This document shows positions 1-12,062 of a stretch of 64,000 nucleotides of DNA, one piece after another. The translations under genes and the position numbers were made by a program. Within the stretch, counting starts at the first letter, position 1. The number at the start of each line of letters is the position of its first letter. A model generated the notes under the pieces. It was not told the DNA's origin. It did no database searches and saw nothing but the letters and a program-made list of their open reading frames with translations. Source of the stretch: Nymphaea colorata (taxonomy: Eukaryota; Streptophyta; Magnoliopsida; Nymphaeales; Nymphaeaceae); assembly GCF_008831285.2 (NCBI RefSeq), contig NC_045147.1, positions 21,344,981 to 21,408,980 of the forward strand. Reading direction: 5' to 3'.

Positions 1-2180
1 CTAGTTATGCTATGTCATTCAAATGCTCCCTAAGACTTGGATCATCTGTAGACATTACTAAAATGAACTAAATAAGAGTAGAGATTCAAACTAGAGTTTC
101 CGAACCTAATTTCAAATCGAGATGCTCTCATGTGGATGAGATTTCCTACATTGGGACTTGATAAAGTATCTTGTATTAAAAAATTCATTTCCTTGGTATT
201 TATTACAAGAGCCCTTTTCTCCCCAAACGGAAAATGGTGTCAGATCACCACCATGGCGTCGGTCTCAAATATTTAATGATTTTTTTTCTACCCCCGTAAT
301 ATGATTATTTATACATAGAATCTCATTATAAATTTTAAACTTTTATGCTCAGACTTATAAGTATAGAGTTAGTCATGTGAATCACCCAAATGTGAGGTGC
401 GTGCATCAGAATTTGGTTGGTACTGAAATGCGTAAAATTTTGTAAGATAAAAAAAGTAGATGGATTTTCGGACTTGTTGAATATATTTATGCCGTTGGAT
501 TATACATATATAAACTTTCCTGGTAGTCATCCATCTTAGGTGTGCATATCGATAGCTGTTAAGATGGACGGTTTGTATGTGAACCTCCAGGTGTTCCCGC
601 TCCAAAAATTATGAAAACTTCAAATCTTTTGTTGATGATGTGTTTACTGTGAAGCCTGTTTTGTTGAATTATATATATATAGTTTTGTCAGAATTATCCA
701 GCCATCCATCATTATAGATGGTTAAATAAAAAAACAAAAAGAAATAAGTGATGAGCATTTCCTTAATCTAATACGATTTTATACCTTTTTTTTGTTTTCT
801 CTTAATTATTTATAATCTTATATAAAGCAGATGGATTTGATTAACTGGGTAGGTGACTCTAGTTACCATATATATATATATATCAACGAAAAGACATTTA
901 AAAATCCGTTTTTAACAAAGTTATGTTTCCATTCTGAGTAGAAGGCAAATTAATTACTTTTGACCGCAGTAGTATCTTTCTGTTGTTTTTCTGTTTTTGT
1001 TTTCTTGTAAGTCCGGCCGACTCTACGTCTGGCCTAAAGATGAAATGTGGTCCAGTCGACGACACTTCTCAAAAAGAAATGGAGAATTTGACGTCTAGCC
1101 ACCGGTGGCGGTGGGGCGGACCATATCCCTCCGCCACTGGTGAGTCTGACACGCCATGCAAATGCATGGCTTGTGCGAATCTGCTTTCCTTTCTCTCTTT
1201 CTTGAACTAAAAAGATTCTGCTCCGATAGTCGTTCCGACCACTTAGCTAGAGGTTTTGGACTTCAAAATCGGAAAAAGTTCAAGTCTTGCCCCATCTCTT
1301 GGTACAAAGTCACATACAAAGTGTGACGATGCTTTGCCAAGAGAAGAGAGTTGCAGAGAATATCATTAGTGGTTTTCAGTGTTCGTTTCAGTCTGTTTGT
1401 TTTGGAAAAAACCGTGGATTGGCAAGGCACAGTTGTTGTCTGCAGCTTTTTGGCATCAGGACGAAGGATGCTGCAAATACAGTAAACCTTCTCCAGTCTG
1501 GCCTTCTGCTCAATGGTGCAGGGAGAAGCACTTGTGGGTATGAATTGATCATACTGCTAAGCCTCAACCTGGTTAGTGGTCGACGCTGTGATTTTCTGAA
1601 ACTGAACCCCAACTCAAGCTATTTAAGAACTTACTTCTACATTAGATTAAGATTCTTGCAAATCTCAGAGCAGTCTAGATTTGAGCTCAACTACAAACTA
1701 TAACATTATAATCCACTTATTGATCCAATAAGCCTGAGCAATCGGATCCAGCCTCAGGTCAGTGGAACGATAACTGTGGCCCATTTGCATCTCCATCTTT
1801 AAAATCTGAAAGTCCTGAAAAACGCATATTCAAATTATTTTACCACGTACTAACATGGTTTAACCAACTCATCCTTTCGAGTCCTGGATATGGTTCTGAC
1901 TGGATTTTGATTTGGACCCATGTTAGTACTTTGGTCCGGCCTGGATTCACCCGTGTCTGATGGAGGCTCAAGTTTGGGATTGGCGCCTGGTTAACTCTGC
2001 TGTACCATACCGGATCTGAGTCCGGATCTTTTATTTGAGGGGGCTGTATTTAGTACAAGGGTCCATCCAACCACTAATATTAAGCTAAACTGCCAACAAT
2101 GGACCTGGTTCAAAATTATTGCAGCCCCACATTCTGGGGCTTCGGTTCCAAAACCTGCTGAAGTACGGTTCGACAAAATT
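1..2180. other. Gene-free left flank
   Basis: No reading frame here looks like a plant protein, and the open frames are short and without recognisable motifs. The DNA is AT-rich with short TA runs near 673-680 and 870-882. A more GC-rich patch at about 1010-1160 contains a palindrome-like CCACCGGTGG, but I cannot assign it to a gene or named element. The stretch ends in the promoter of the coiled-coil gene. Confidence 0.6.
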
Positions 2181-2183
2181 CAA

Positions 2184-2190
2184 ATATAAG
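2184..2190 (+). promoter_or_regulatory. Possible TATA box of the coiled-coil gene
   Basis: An ATATAAG string lies about 95 bases before the chosen ATG at 2282, which leaves room for a leader of roughly 60-70 bases. The assignment rests on position and sequence only. Confidence 0.35.
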
Positions 2191-2281
2191 TAGCCGTTGC
2201 CGCCTCCCCTTTATTTCAAACTACTGACGGTGGTTGACGATCAACCTCCTTGACCCTCCTTCAAGCACTCTGCAGAGAAAC

Positions 2282-4458
2282 ATGGCCTCAACCAGATCTC
2301 GCATTACTCCAAAGGGCACTTTCAAGCCTAAAATCCGACGAATACCATTGGCCCCAAAGAATATTCCGGCTACCAACATCAGTAATCTTGATGGAAACTG
2401 TGAGACAGACTGCAAATGGATCACCATTGCTGTTGCTGCAACCGCAGACAAGGAGAACAAGGATGTTGGTCGCATTACGGCATCTGCTGGGAGAGATCTC
2501 CAATGGAGAAAACGTGAGGATGCGTCACAAATTGGTCCTGCAGGTCGTCGGTGCTCAGATGATAAATGGATAATCATTTCATTGGCTGAAGACAAGGGAA
2601 GCGGAAAATTTGTCTCCAATGTCGATCCAGGGAAGGTAGCATTTCTGCCGAAAAATGACATGGATGCATCTCTAGCAGAGGAACTGGAGATGATTCGGCA
2701 GAAAAATGAACGTCTTCGTGTTGAGAGAGCGAAAACGGATGATATTTTTAAGGCGAAGGATCAAGTGATGAAGAGGATGGAGGAACAGTTGGAACTGAGA
2801 TGGAAGGCACAAGAGAGGCTAGAAATGGAGCTCGAGAGATTGCTGAGTTTGAAGGAGCTGAACGATTGTTTGTTAGTAAGCATTTAACTCATGAATGAAT
2901 TTCGATGTTCTGTTCTATGAAAACCAGTTCAGTCCTACATTCTGTTTGCTGTTTAATAATCAATCTGAGTTTGATTCCTTTTACCTTTTTCTTTTTCAGG
3001 GTTTCCAACCAGTAGTTCCACTTAGAGAGAAGCATCGACCAAAACCAAAAACAGGAGACCCGTCGCAGGTAGGTACCTAAACTACATTCTCTTCGACAAG
3101 CTGAACCTCACACTGTAGTTTCTTAGACAATAATTTTAGCTGCCTAATTGGTGAAAAACAGGGCGTCCGTATCCCATAAGTTTGATAAACAAGAAAAAAA
3201 AAACTTCTGATGATGTGGTACTAGAGTACATCTTGAGCTGCCCAAGATGCAAGCCCACTAATAGTGCCGAACATGCTGTAAACCCACTAACTGAGATGAT
3301 CCACCCCATGCCCTCATGAATTTGATGATGGTTGATCCTCTTTCTTGTTGAATGCAAATGGATGCCTAGTTTACAGTTGACAACCAGAAGAGAGAGTTTT
3401 CTAAATTTCTTGGAATTTGTCACCACACTAGTTTAAGTGCACGCCTGTAGGGTGCCAATGGCTCTTTGCATCATCAAAATTTCATGCTAGACCCGGCACG
3501 TGCTAGCCCTGCAGTTTCAATATTTAAAGCTTGTTTATATGTAAACAGAGGTGCCAACAGTTCTTTCCATTTACCCCAAAAGAGTTCTCAAGTTGAAATT
3601 ATTTTTGGAACAGCCTCAAGAGAGGAACAATAAAAGAGGCCTATTTATTTAACCTGCCGGAAAAAGGGCAGCAAGTGGATCAAGTTTCCCCCCCTGCACC
3701 AGCGATCTCGGCACAAATTAAGAGAACTGCTTCTTCAACTGCAACTGGACTCAGACCTCCTCTTTGGCACAGCCGTTGAGGAAATTCAAACTTTGTCTGC
3801 TGCACAAATGTGAATTTTTCACCATGGCAAAGTTAACTATGAGAAAATATTAAATATGTCTTTTCGATTGAAGGCCCCGGAAAATAAAACAGTGATTAGG
3901 TTATAGTCTTCCCCATGGCTCTTTCCTCATAAGTCGTAACCCCAGGGCATCGTCACCGCAATAGAGCTTCACCACCAAGTACAGGACGATTAGGTAATAA
4001 TTTTCTAATTTAGCAAGACATGAACTGTAGAATGAAGAAAGACGGGAAGGTTACTATCTAGAAAAATTTAACTTATTTTTAGTGCTCGCGACGAATGTTA
4101 AAATAGAACCACATCATGTTTTCTGTTGGTAGATCAGTGTCAACGAACAAGGTACCCTTTGTCCAACTCGTCTCACCATCAGATGTTCTACTACACCTTA
4201 AACTATCTCAAAGAGATGTTAGTAGCGACCTTCTTTTATACAATTTCTGTTCATTAACTGCTGCAAATTTTAGCTATTAATGGTCTCTGTTTTGGAAAGC
4301 CCCGACCAACTGCTTGTGAATTCTCACAGCTTCTTATCTTCTTTGAGGGTATCACATAATCACAAACCACTTTTTCCTTTAATCAGGTAAAGCTGGAGAA
4401 TGCAGAAAATCGTGTGGCGGTGGAAGCAACAGGAGACAGGATAGATCAAATTCTGTAA
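2282..4458 (+). CDS. Unrecognised coiled-coil protein with KEN box (3 exons)
   Basis: I do not recognise the family. Exons 2282-2875, 3000-3068 and 4387-4458 join in phase 0 with GT-AG introns and give 244 residues. The ATG at 2282 (MASTRSR...) is the first one in frame; the open frame reaches further upstream only through a TTG. Residues 1-35 are basic and proline-rich. A KEN motif, the usual APC/C degron, lies at about 57-59. Two similar segments, KWITIAVA at about 45-52 and KWIIISLA at about 95-102, look like an internal repeat. From about residue 138 to 195 the protein is a charged, heptad-like coiled coil (EELEMIRQKNERLRVERAK and onward) resembling the coiled coil near the N-terminus of plant 3xHMG-box proteins, but no HMG box follows. 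The tail after it is short and basic, then acidic. A nuclear, cell-cycle-linked role is inference. The gene converges on TFIIS, with about 690 bp between the stop codons. Confidence 0.65.
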
Positions 4459-4580
4459 TTTCTTTTTTCTTTTTTGCCTCTGCTTGAGGCTTTACATGGC
4501 CTACCCCTTTCATATCACGGTTTCGCATTTTTTATACAAAGCAATGCAAATGTTTTCTGCATATTCTTCAGCACTTGAAG

Positions 4581-4586
4581 AATAAA
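4581..4586 (+). terminator. Likely polyadenylation signal of the coiled-coil gene
   Basis: AATAAA lies about 120 bases after the stop codon at 4458, in T-rich DNA, a typical spacing for a plant 3' UTR. No transcript evidence is available. Confidence 0.4.
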
Positions 4587-4989
4587 GAACTTTTTTTGTT
4601 TTCATTTGTATAAAACATGAATTTTCATGTTCATGCTATACGTGACTTCCCTTTGTTTTTTCTGAAGTGCCAAGAAGTTGTGAGCGATTTCTGTTGGATT
4701 TCCATTTTATGCAAATGATAGGCCAGCAGAGTATTTTCACATCTATTGCGTCTCACTCTCCCATGTGATTTTCAAGCCATGGAAAAAAAAGGGCTCCCTC
4801 CACCTGGCCTTAATAGTTGGATTAATGACCTTCAAGAACGTCGATAGCCATCTGAGTCTTTATTGCATACCCTGGTAAGAATCCTAGCCTCGACTTGCCC
4901 ATCTAAAATTTGGAATATATATATATATATACCGAGGCACTGGATTCTCACGGCCCACCGGGCAGCTGTGTAAGAGGGCGGCGGAATCC

Positions 4990-5030
<41 letters not shown>

Positions 5031-5147
5031 GGCTCGAAGAATGAAAGGGAAACAAAAGACCAGGGTAACCCAACTACAAGTGCCGAACAATAATAAATTC
5101 ATTCTTTCACGAGTGAATTAACAAGTAGCAAATACACTACAAAAAAA

Positions 5148-8100
5148 TTAACAAAATTTCCAGTGATTATTACAGTTCACACATGTCACAAACGTTGTCA
5201 TTGGTTCGTCGGCACTCCGAGTTTGCAACTGGTAGTATGTGGTTTTCCTCTGTCCGCATCGGCCGCATTTGAACTGATCAGTTGTGGCTTTTGCAGGTCC
5301 TCCACGTTGACAATCAAAGAGTGCCTTTTCTTTGATCTGTTTGTTCTCTTGTTTTCTCCTTTCACTAGCCATTTCTTCTGGCGTCATAGTAATAAGCTTT
5401 TCTGGCTTCACCTCTCCTAGAAGAACTTTCCTACGCAGATCTGGGTTGTTGGCATCTTTCAGATTAAACATGACGGATCTGTACTTAAATTTTTGGGCAC
5501 CATTAGAGCGACCTAACTTCTCAAACATGACAGACTCAACAGTTACAGCAACACGAATGGGGTCACATTTATTCACTTCATCGATCGTATCATCTTCAGC
5601 TTCACTTGCAACCTTTGTGAAAGCTTCAGCAAGAAGTTCCCGGAGCTTATCACGCACAGGATCATTGCATTTCACCATGGCTGACAGCTTAGGCGGAATG
5701 ACAGAAGAGGAGGCGGGTTTCTTGTCGTTAACCAGTCCCTTGTCCTCCTTGGCCACCTTCACGACTTTGACATTTTCAGGCCTTTCCAATTTCTCCACCT
5801 TACTTATTTGTGGTTTCAGAAGCTTTTCATCTCTCATGGCTTCCACACTCGAGGTGGTCTTCTCAGCCTTGTCATTCTTCAATTTCACAACCTCTACCTT
5901 TTCAGCTTTGTTACCAGATTTAACTGAACTCTCACCTTCTGAGCTCAGTGAGCTGCTACTTTTCCTATTGTTTCTTGCTGTCTCCTCCATGACTACATTT
6001 TTCCAGAGCTCAATCAACTCTGAAGCCTTTGACTGGATTTTCTTCCTAGGGTGCTTAGTCAAGCCTCGAAGCCGCTTTCCCACCTGAAATTAAATAAAAT
6101 ACCACAAATACATGAAACAAAATCAATCATTAGAATTTAAAGAGAAAGATGTATCAACAACCCTTGGCTCAAAAAGACCTTGTTAAAACCCACAAGATAT
6201 CTTGCTGAGGAAAAATCAAATCCAAACATAATTTATGCAGACTTGGACTCAGACCAGACTCCCTACATAACCAACCAAGTAAACCACAGCCCTACAGATC
6301 AAATTTTAGATGCATAACTAGGGGGATCCAAAACGAGATATTCTACCAGATACGCATACAGGACTACATTTAATTTCCTCTATGACTCTCTTTAGGAACC
6401 CATCTTCATCCCCATAGAGTATAGTGAACTCCCCATAAGATTTCCCATCATAGTAAATTTCAAAATTTCAACATCGCCCACAGAGTCATCTTTTCAGTCA
6501 GAGATCCTCAGAGCATGGATATTCAACTTATAACTCTTCTCCATTGATGCCAACATTGCTTACAGATATTAGTCCTTTTGACCCAAAAGTTTGGAGTCAC
6601 TGATGGAATTTTAAGCTTTTGCCCAATCTGTGCATTGGTTCCTGGCACTGAGGAGACATTCACACGTAGTCTTCCTAAACTTAGATCAAGTAAATGCACA
6701 AGAAAGCATGATGAATGGCAGAAATTATGGACTTCAATCGCTAAATTTCTCATCTGCAGGAAAGAGAACAAACTAACCCCTATTCCTCATTCATCACCAT
6801 GGCGTCCTCCCATAGGTAGAATTGTACTTAGCCAAAACAATTAAAGGTTTCTAAGACATTACAATGAAACGAGAACAAAAACGTTGCTACGTTCCGGCTA
6901 TTATTTATTATTTATAATTTGCCCACCATGGAATCGGTTCTCCACAGTCTTCCTCATGTAAAACTACTCCAATGTGAGTGAGGGTCGGACTGAAGTTACC
7001 AAAAGAGACGAGTAGCATTTAGGCAAACAAAAAGCCAAATCAAGAAGAGCTCACAGCTAGAGTCTATTATAATAGCAACATTGAATCTGAAGATCCTAAG
7101 GTTTAAACTCCATGGGCAGTAGGAAGCCAAGTAGCCAACAAAGCTAAAAATTTATGATGAGGTCTCCAGCATGCATCAACGGACAACGGTCTCAAGTTCA
7201 TATTCCAAAACAAGCATCTTTCTAGCCGAGCCATTGACAATTTTAGAAGTACAATAAAATAAACATATTAACACTAAAGTTCTACTTGTGGAAAATGTGA
7301 CAGCAGCGAAACGAAGATGTTATTCTAATGATTGCCCTGTCGATTCATGGAGATGGAAAACTGATTCCCCTTAAAGGTTTTCCATTAAGCAAGTTGGAAG
7401 AAGTTGCCAATAATAGATTACCGTCACAGCATTTGAATTCCAAATGTAAAATGAGAGGCAATGGAAATTTTACCTAACAATTGAACATTGCTACTTGGTT
7501 ATCTTTTGGTCCATGTTATGTGGTAAACAACGTAAAATCGAATTCCATGGATTGCATTTGCGCTTCCGGTTCCTTCAGCCAGACACGCTTAACGGGAAAG
7601 TAGCTGTAAGGGAGAACACGAGAAGCAAATAGTCCGATGATTCATTGGATCAGACGCAAGAACTGAACGAGCTTGATACTAGTTTTCACAAAAGATTCAG
7701 AATTTTCTTCTCGAAACACCTCATAATGATACATAACTGGATGACTGAAAAGATGTGTTGGATAATCAGAACTCGAACTGAACCACAATTGCCTTTAAAA
7801 AAAATGAACTTCCATTACACGGAGGGTTTACATTTGATGCACCTAAAGAGTTAGAGAAGTGGACAAATTGGGGCATCTACAAACGAGATGCAGTCAACAA
7901 ACGATATAAAATCTTAAAACAAGTAGAGCACTTAAAGGGAACGCAGAGGAGACAACTTAAACCATGCCAACAGCTCCCGTCAATCACGCACTCAAGCACG
8001 CCACTCAATTTTTGGAAAAGAAAAAGGCACCAAAAATCCGCAGGCCGAATGACTGAAGCACATCCAATTTGCAAGAAAAGATCCTCCCCAATCAATTTGC

Positions 8101-8376
8101 ATCGAAAGAAACGAAAGCAAACGAACAAAGGGGAAAATTCATAATTCCTCGTTTTCCCAAAGACTGACTGTTAGAAGTGTCGATTAAAGAAATCCTTGCC
8201 TGAGTGGATACTAGGATCGACATGTTGACGGGGAACTCCTGGAGCAGGCGGAGCGCGTCCAGGCATCGCACCTCATTCGCGTCGACCGATCCGCCGCCGG
8301 ACGCCGCCAGATCGGCCGCTTTCTTGGCCTCATCGAAGAGGCTCACGAGCTCCCTCTCGGCAGATTTCCCGGCCAT
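5148..8376 (-). CDS. TFIIS: Transcription elongation factor TFIIS (2 exons, GC-AG intron)
   Basis: TFIIS rescues backtracked RNA polymerase II by stimulating transcript cleavage. Exon 1 is 8376-8200 (59 codons) and exon 2 is 6083-5148, giving 370 residues, close to the 378 of Arabidopsis TFIIS. Residues 1 to about 95 form the LW/TFIIS-N domain (ending KHPRKKIQSKASELIELWKN) and cross the splice as STQ|VGKRLRGL, matching the conserved TQVGKRL of plant TFIIS. A lysine- and serine-rich linker follows. The central polymerase-binding domain starts near DPVRDKLRELL. The C-terminal zinc ribbon (residues 332-370) has CGRC and CVNC and the acidic hairpin RSADEP with D351 and E352. The donor after CAG at 8200 reads GCAAGG and the acceptor before 6083 is TTTCAG, so the 2.1 kb intron is GC-AG. 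No GT donor nearby keeps the conserved junction. The ATG at 8376 begins the conserved helix (ERELVSLFDEAKKAAD). Confidence 0.93.
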
Positions 8377-10439
8377 CCTGCCCTCCTCCTCCTCACAACC
8401 TTAATTGGAGGGCGAGAGAGAAGGAGCAAAGAATTTTGCCCTAATTGAAGAGTCAAATCGGCAGGACGGTGAATAACTCGAAACTTCGCTACCAGGTGAT
8501 TGATTTGGTAAACATTGTCCGATTTGACTTGGACGAAAAGAGCTCGTAACTCATCAATTTCCGTAGAAAAAAGAAAGCAGAGTAAGTTCCATTCGGAAAT
8601 TGGAGGAAGTTGACGGCTGGAAGCTTTTGAATAGACGGTAGGCAACGTGATCATGTAGTTTTCTCTCCCCCGTTTCCAGAGAAATTCCATTTTCGTGCTT
8701 AATTTTATTGGTAATATTTTTATTCTCTTTTTATTTAAGGGTGGTGTCCAAAAAGCCAAGCTTTTTCATTTCTGTGAGTTCGAGATTCATGGCTGTTTAG
8801 GAACCTAGAATGAAGCACACCTGTCAACTAAATTGTCGCTTTTTTTTTTAGTTGTAGAAATATTACTAAACTTCACTTAACTTCTCTTTTGAATTGCCTA
8901 ATAAAGTTCCTTAAACCGGGTTTTTCTGAGAATAACTTTTCCCAAATGCTTGACATTTGGTCTCCAAAATCTTTACTCGAAAAAGAAAGGTTATATTGCA
9001 CTTGTTACATATAAGAAAAGGGTAGTTTTGCTTCTATAATTGGGTCTCTCAATTTGGAAAACACTTTAAATTGTCCCAAAAAAACTTTTTTCTCGCTAGT
9101 CTTTCAACTCTATCTGAATTTTCAACGTTTCAAACTTCTTCTTTGTTCTTATCAAATAAATATTAAAAAAGATTCTTCTTAACTTGGGAGTGAGGAATAT
9201 GTCGCCTGTCCAGTAAACATTGACACCCTTGGCCCCTCCTTGTCCCTACAAAAATCGACATGATATTTACATGCATTTCAAAACTACTTTTACATAGTAC
9301 CCAAACAATACCATATAAAAATGTAACTTTTGTATGCATAATTCGCTAATTTTTTATAAAACCGCTCTATAATATTTTACGTGGAAGGTGAAACTTAATT
9401 TTTCTTTTTTCAATGGGACTAGAACATCTATATCCCAAGAAGACTCCTCCCGATATTTGTTTCTTCTTTTCGAAGGCGTTAATTTTTTTTTTTTTCATAT
9501 TGTTTGAAAAAAGGGGTAAAGATTATCATATTTAATTCCATTGAATCGGCATTTAAACTAAGTTACGAGACAATGGTGAAGGTAAACCTTATATGCCTGT
9601 GCCACTAGCCAGCTAAAGTTAGATTCTTCGTAAAAGTATACAAAACATGTACTTTTCGCCTTTAAAAACAAAGAACAACATCACAATCTTTTTTCTGTAT
9701 AATATAATATAATATAATTCCTTTATCCTAAACAAACATAGAGAACCCCCAATTTTTATACTAAAAACCTGTTTATAGTTTGACTAAAGTCGGCGTTAGT
9801 GATCCGATGGTGTCGAGACCTGAGCTAGGCTTGTTCACGGCGACTGTAAAATACCCTAATCTTGATTTTGCCACACCAACAAAATGCTTTGCTTTATATT
9901 TTTTTTTCTGCCATGTTTTGTGAATCTGAAACCATCAAAAGAATAAGAGAAGAAAATAAAGGCGTTGGTCTCATCAACATGCACAAGGAAAAGGGCCAGG
10001 TCATTTCAGAAAAACCGACAAATGAGAGAGGTTGATAGTGACAATTGAGCTTTTCACTAAAGCATGCTTAATGTTGCATTTCTTTCGTTTAACAGCCTTT
10101 TTTTAAATGTAATTTAGAGAGCGTAATGAATTAAACCATAACTTAAGGACACCTTTTGTTATTTCAACAAAACTTGAGAATGTTTTTGTAAAATTTCGGA
10201 TGACAATTCAAGAAATGGAAAGAACAAAAGAGAGCAGATGAACTGAACAAGGAGGTGATAGTGAAGAATGAGCAAGTTCGTGGCTGGAAGTAGCCAGGGC
10301 GCTTTCCCGTGTTTGGTCGGGGGAAACCTTATTCCACCATTTTGAGTAGAGGGGTAGTTTTGTTATTTTATAAGGGGACATTTCAGAGAAGGGTCTTCTA
10401 GTTTACCATTAAAGATGTCTGGTCATTTATGGTTCCAAA

Positions 10440-10720
10440 CATGTTGCTCAATGAGTCTCGCTTTAGAAACTTGACTCACTCAAACTTGACTCGTTCATTA
10501 AACCAGTCGAGTTCGAATTAAGAGTTGAACTCAACAACCTAAACGAGTCGTGGGCGCAGCTCAGTTAAGCTCAAAAAAGAGAATATATAAAGTACGTTTC
10601 ATAAAACTGTCAAAAAAGTAAATTGCTCAAATGGGTATGCATTCGAGTTTGTTTCAAGACACTCAAAGCTGAATTAGAACTGGCCCAACTTGACTTGAAC
10701 TTGCTCGTGAACTAGCCCTA
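10440..10720. repeat. Dispersed repeat with ACTCGA/TTGACT words
   Basis: The stretch is built from many related words such as AACTTGACTCG, GTCGAGTTCGAA and AACTTGACTTGAACTTG. A similar vocabulary recurs at 44760-45070. No terminal repeats or target duplication are visible, so it is left unclassified. Confidence 0.4.
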
Positions 10721-11881
10721 AATGCACAGTCCCTGCTATGGGCCATAACATATAAACAGCTCCACTAGTAGCGCCCATCTTGATGACATAAATATTTTTC
10801 AGACAATGCTTGACTTATCAGCTATTGCAAAACCCTGCTGACTTTTGAACCTTTATTGCAGTTAACCACCTGCATTTGTAGTTGAGGTTTGAAAAGCATT
10901 ATTATCGATTGTCACAAGAAGGGTAGCATCGCTAGTGGTGCTGGTGCTGGCGGTGAGAGCCTATCGGTCAATGCGATTTTTGTGGACACTATTCCTTTAA
11001 ACTGCAAAAGATAGTAAAAACTGCTTTCAAATTACTTTTTAACTTTTGAACCCAAAGACAAGAAGGGGGCTTCGGCCTCTTACTCAGCAGTGGAATTGCC
11101 TCCCTCTCACCTAAAAAAAACACTATTATCAATTCTAATATTTAGCTTCAAAATAAGCGTTTGTAGATCAACTACTTTCAACTTAAAGGCCTGTTGGTCA
11201 AAATGAGCCATATGTCTAACGGGCGCGTAATGAGATATGAAAAAACTGCTGGCTTGTTCAACTTCCTAGTTCAACTTCCTAGTTTAAATTTCTAATAGGC
11301 GTATCGATAAACATTGATATTGCTGAATTATATTTTTCATTATTTTAGCTCAAGTTTTAATTCATGTGATTAAAGTAAACTTTCTTCAAACTTGTATTCG
11401 ATAGTCTATATGAAACATGTGGACTTTATTTAAAAAAAAAAAAGGATGCCCTTGCCAGTGGAGATGATATTGTTTTATACATTTTTATTTTAAATTATTT
11501 TAAATATGAAAATAAAAACGTCAGTGGTACGTGGACTAATGTTGCGACGACGATCAAATAGAATTATTCCGTATCGGCGGCAGATACAACCCGTATCGGT
11601 CCTCCGTCTCATCAAACAATCATCATAAATAATATTAAAGCCTTTTTCCAACTTAAAATAAGGAAATGCGTATAAGCTCGATTCGATACAATCAATGCGG
11701 GCTGTATCGCTTTGCAAAATGGGACACATAAACTATCCGATACGGTGCTGTACTTGCGATATTTTATGTGGTGAACAATTAATTTGGGGCTTGTTGGGAC
11801 ACAAAACGGATTGATATTTTATATGATCCGATCCAAGATCCAAATCCAGACGATTGAGCAAGCAAGCAGCCACGCCACCAG

Positions 11882-12062
11882 TAGGCCTGGGCATCGGCCC
11901 TGCCCGACCCGAACGGCCCAGATAAGAGTCTGGTTCGGACTGGTCCGACATCTGAAAATTGAGTTCGAGCCTGACTTGATACCCGATATTTAAACTTATA
12001 TTCAATTCAAACCCAAATCCAAACCTGATGGGACTTACTCGGATATCCGATGCCCAGGCCTA
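11882..12062. mobile_element. hAT-like miniature inverted-repeat element (181 bp)
   Basis: The element begins TAGGCCTGGGCATCGG and ends CCGATGCCCAGGCCTA, a perfect 16-bp terminal inverted repeat. The eight bases on each side, GCCACCAG and GCCACGGG, match at six of eight positions, as expected for an aged 8-bp hAT target duplication. The interior has no coding capacity, so this is a non-autonomous (MITE) copy. The hAT assignment rests on target-site length and the TAGG terminus. Confidence 0.75.

Noticed and set aside
5332-6087. Long plus-strand open frame opposite TFIIS exon 2
   Set aside because: It is the antisense of a confident coding exon and has no recognisable protein features.
8190-8205. 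Alternative GT donor for TFIIS exon 1
   Set aside because: No GT near the end of the conserved VSTQ gives the conserved TQVGKRL junction in frame; only the GC donor does.
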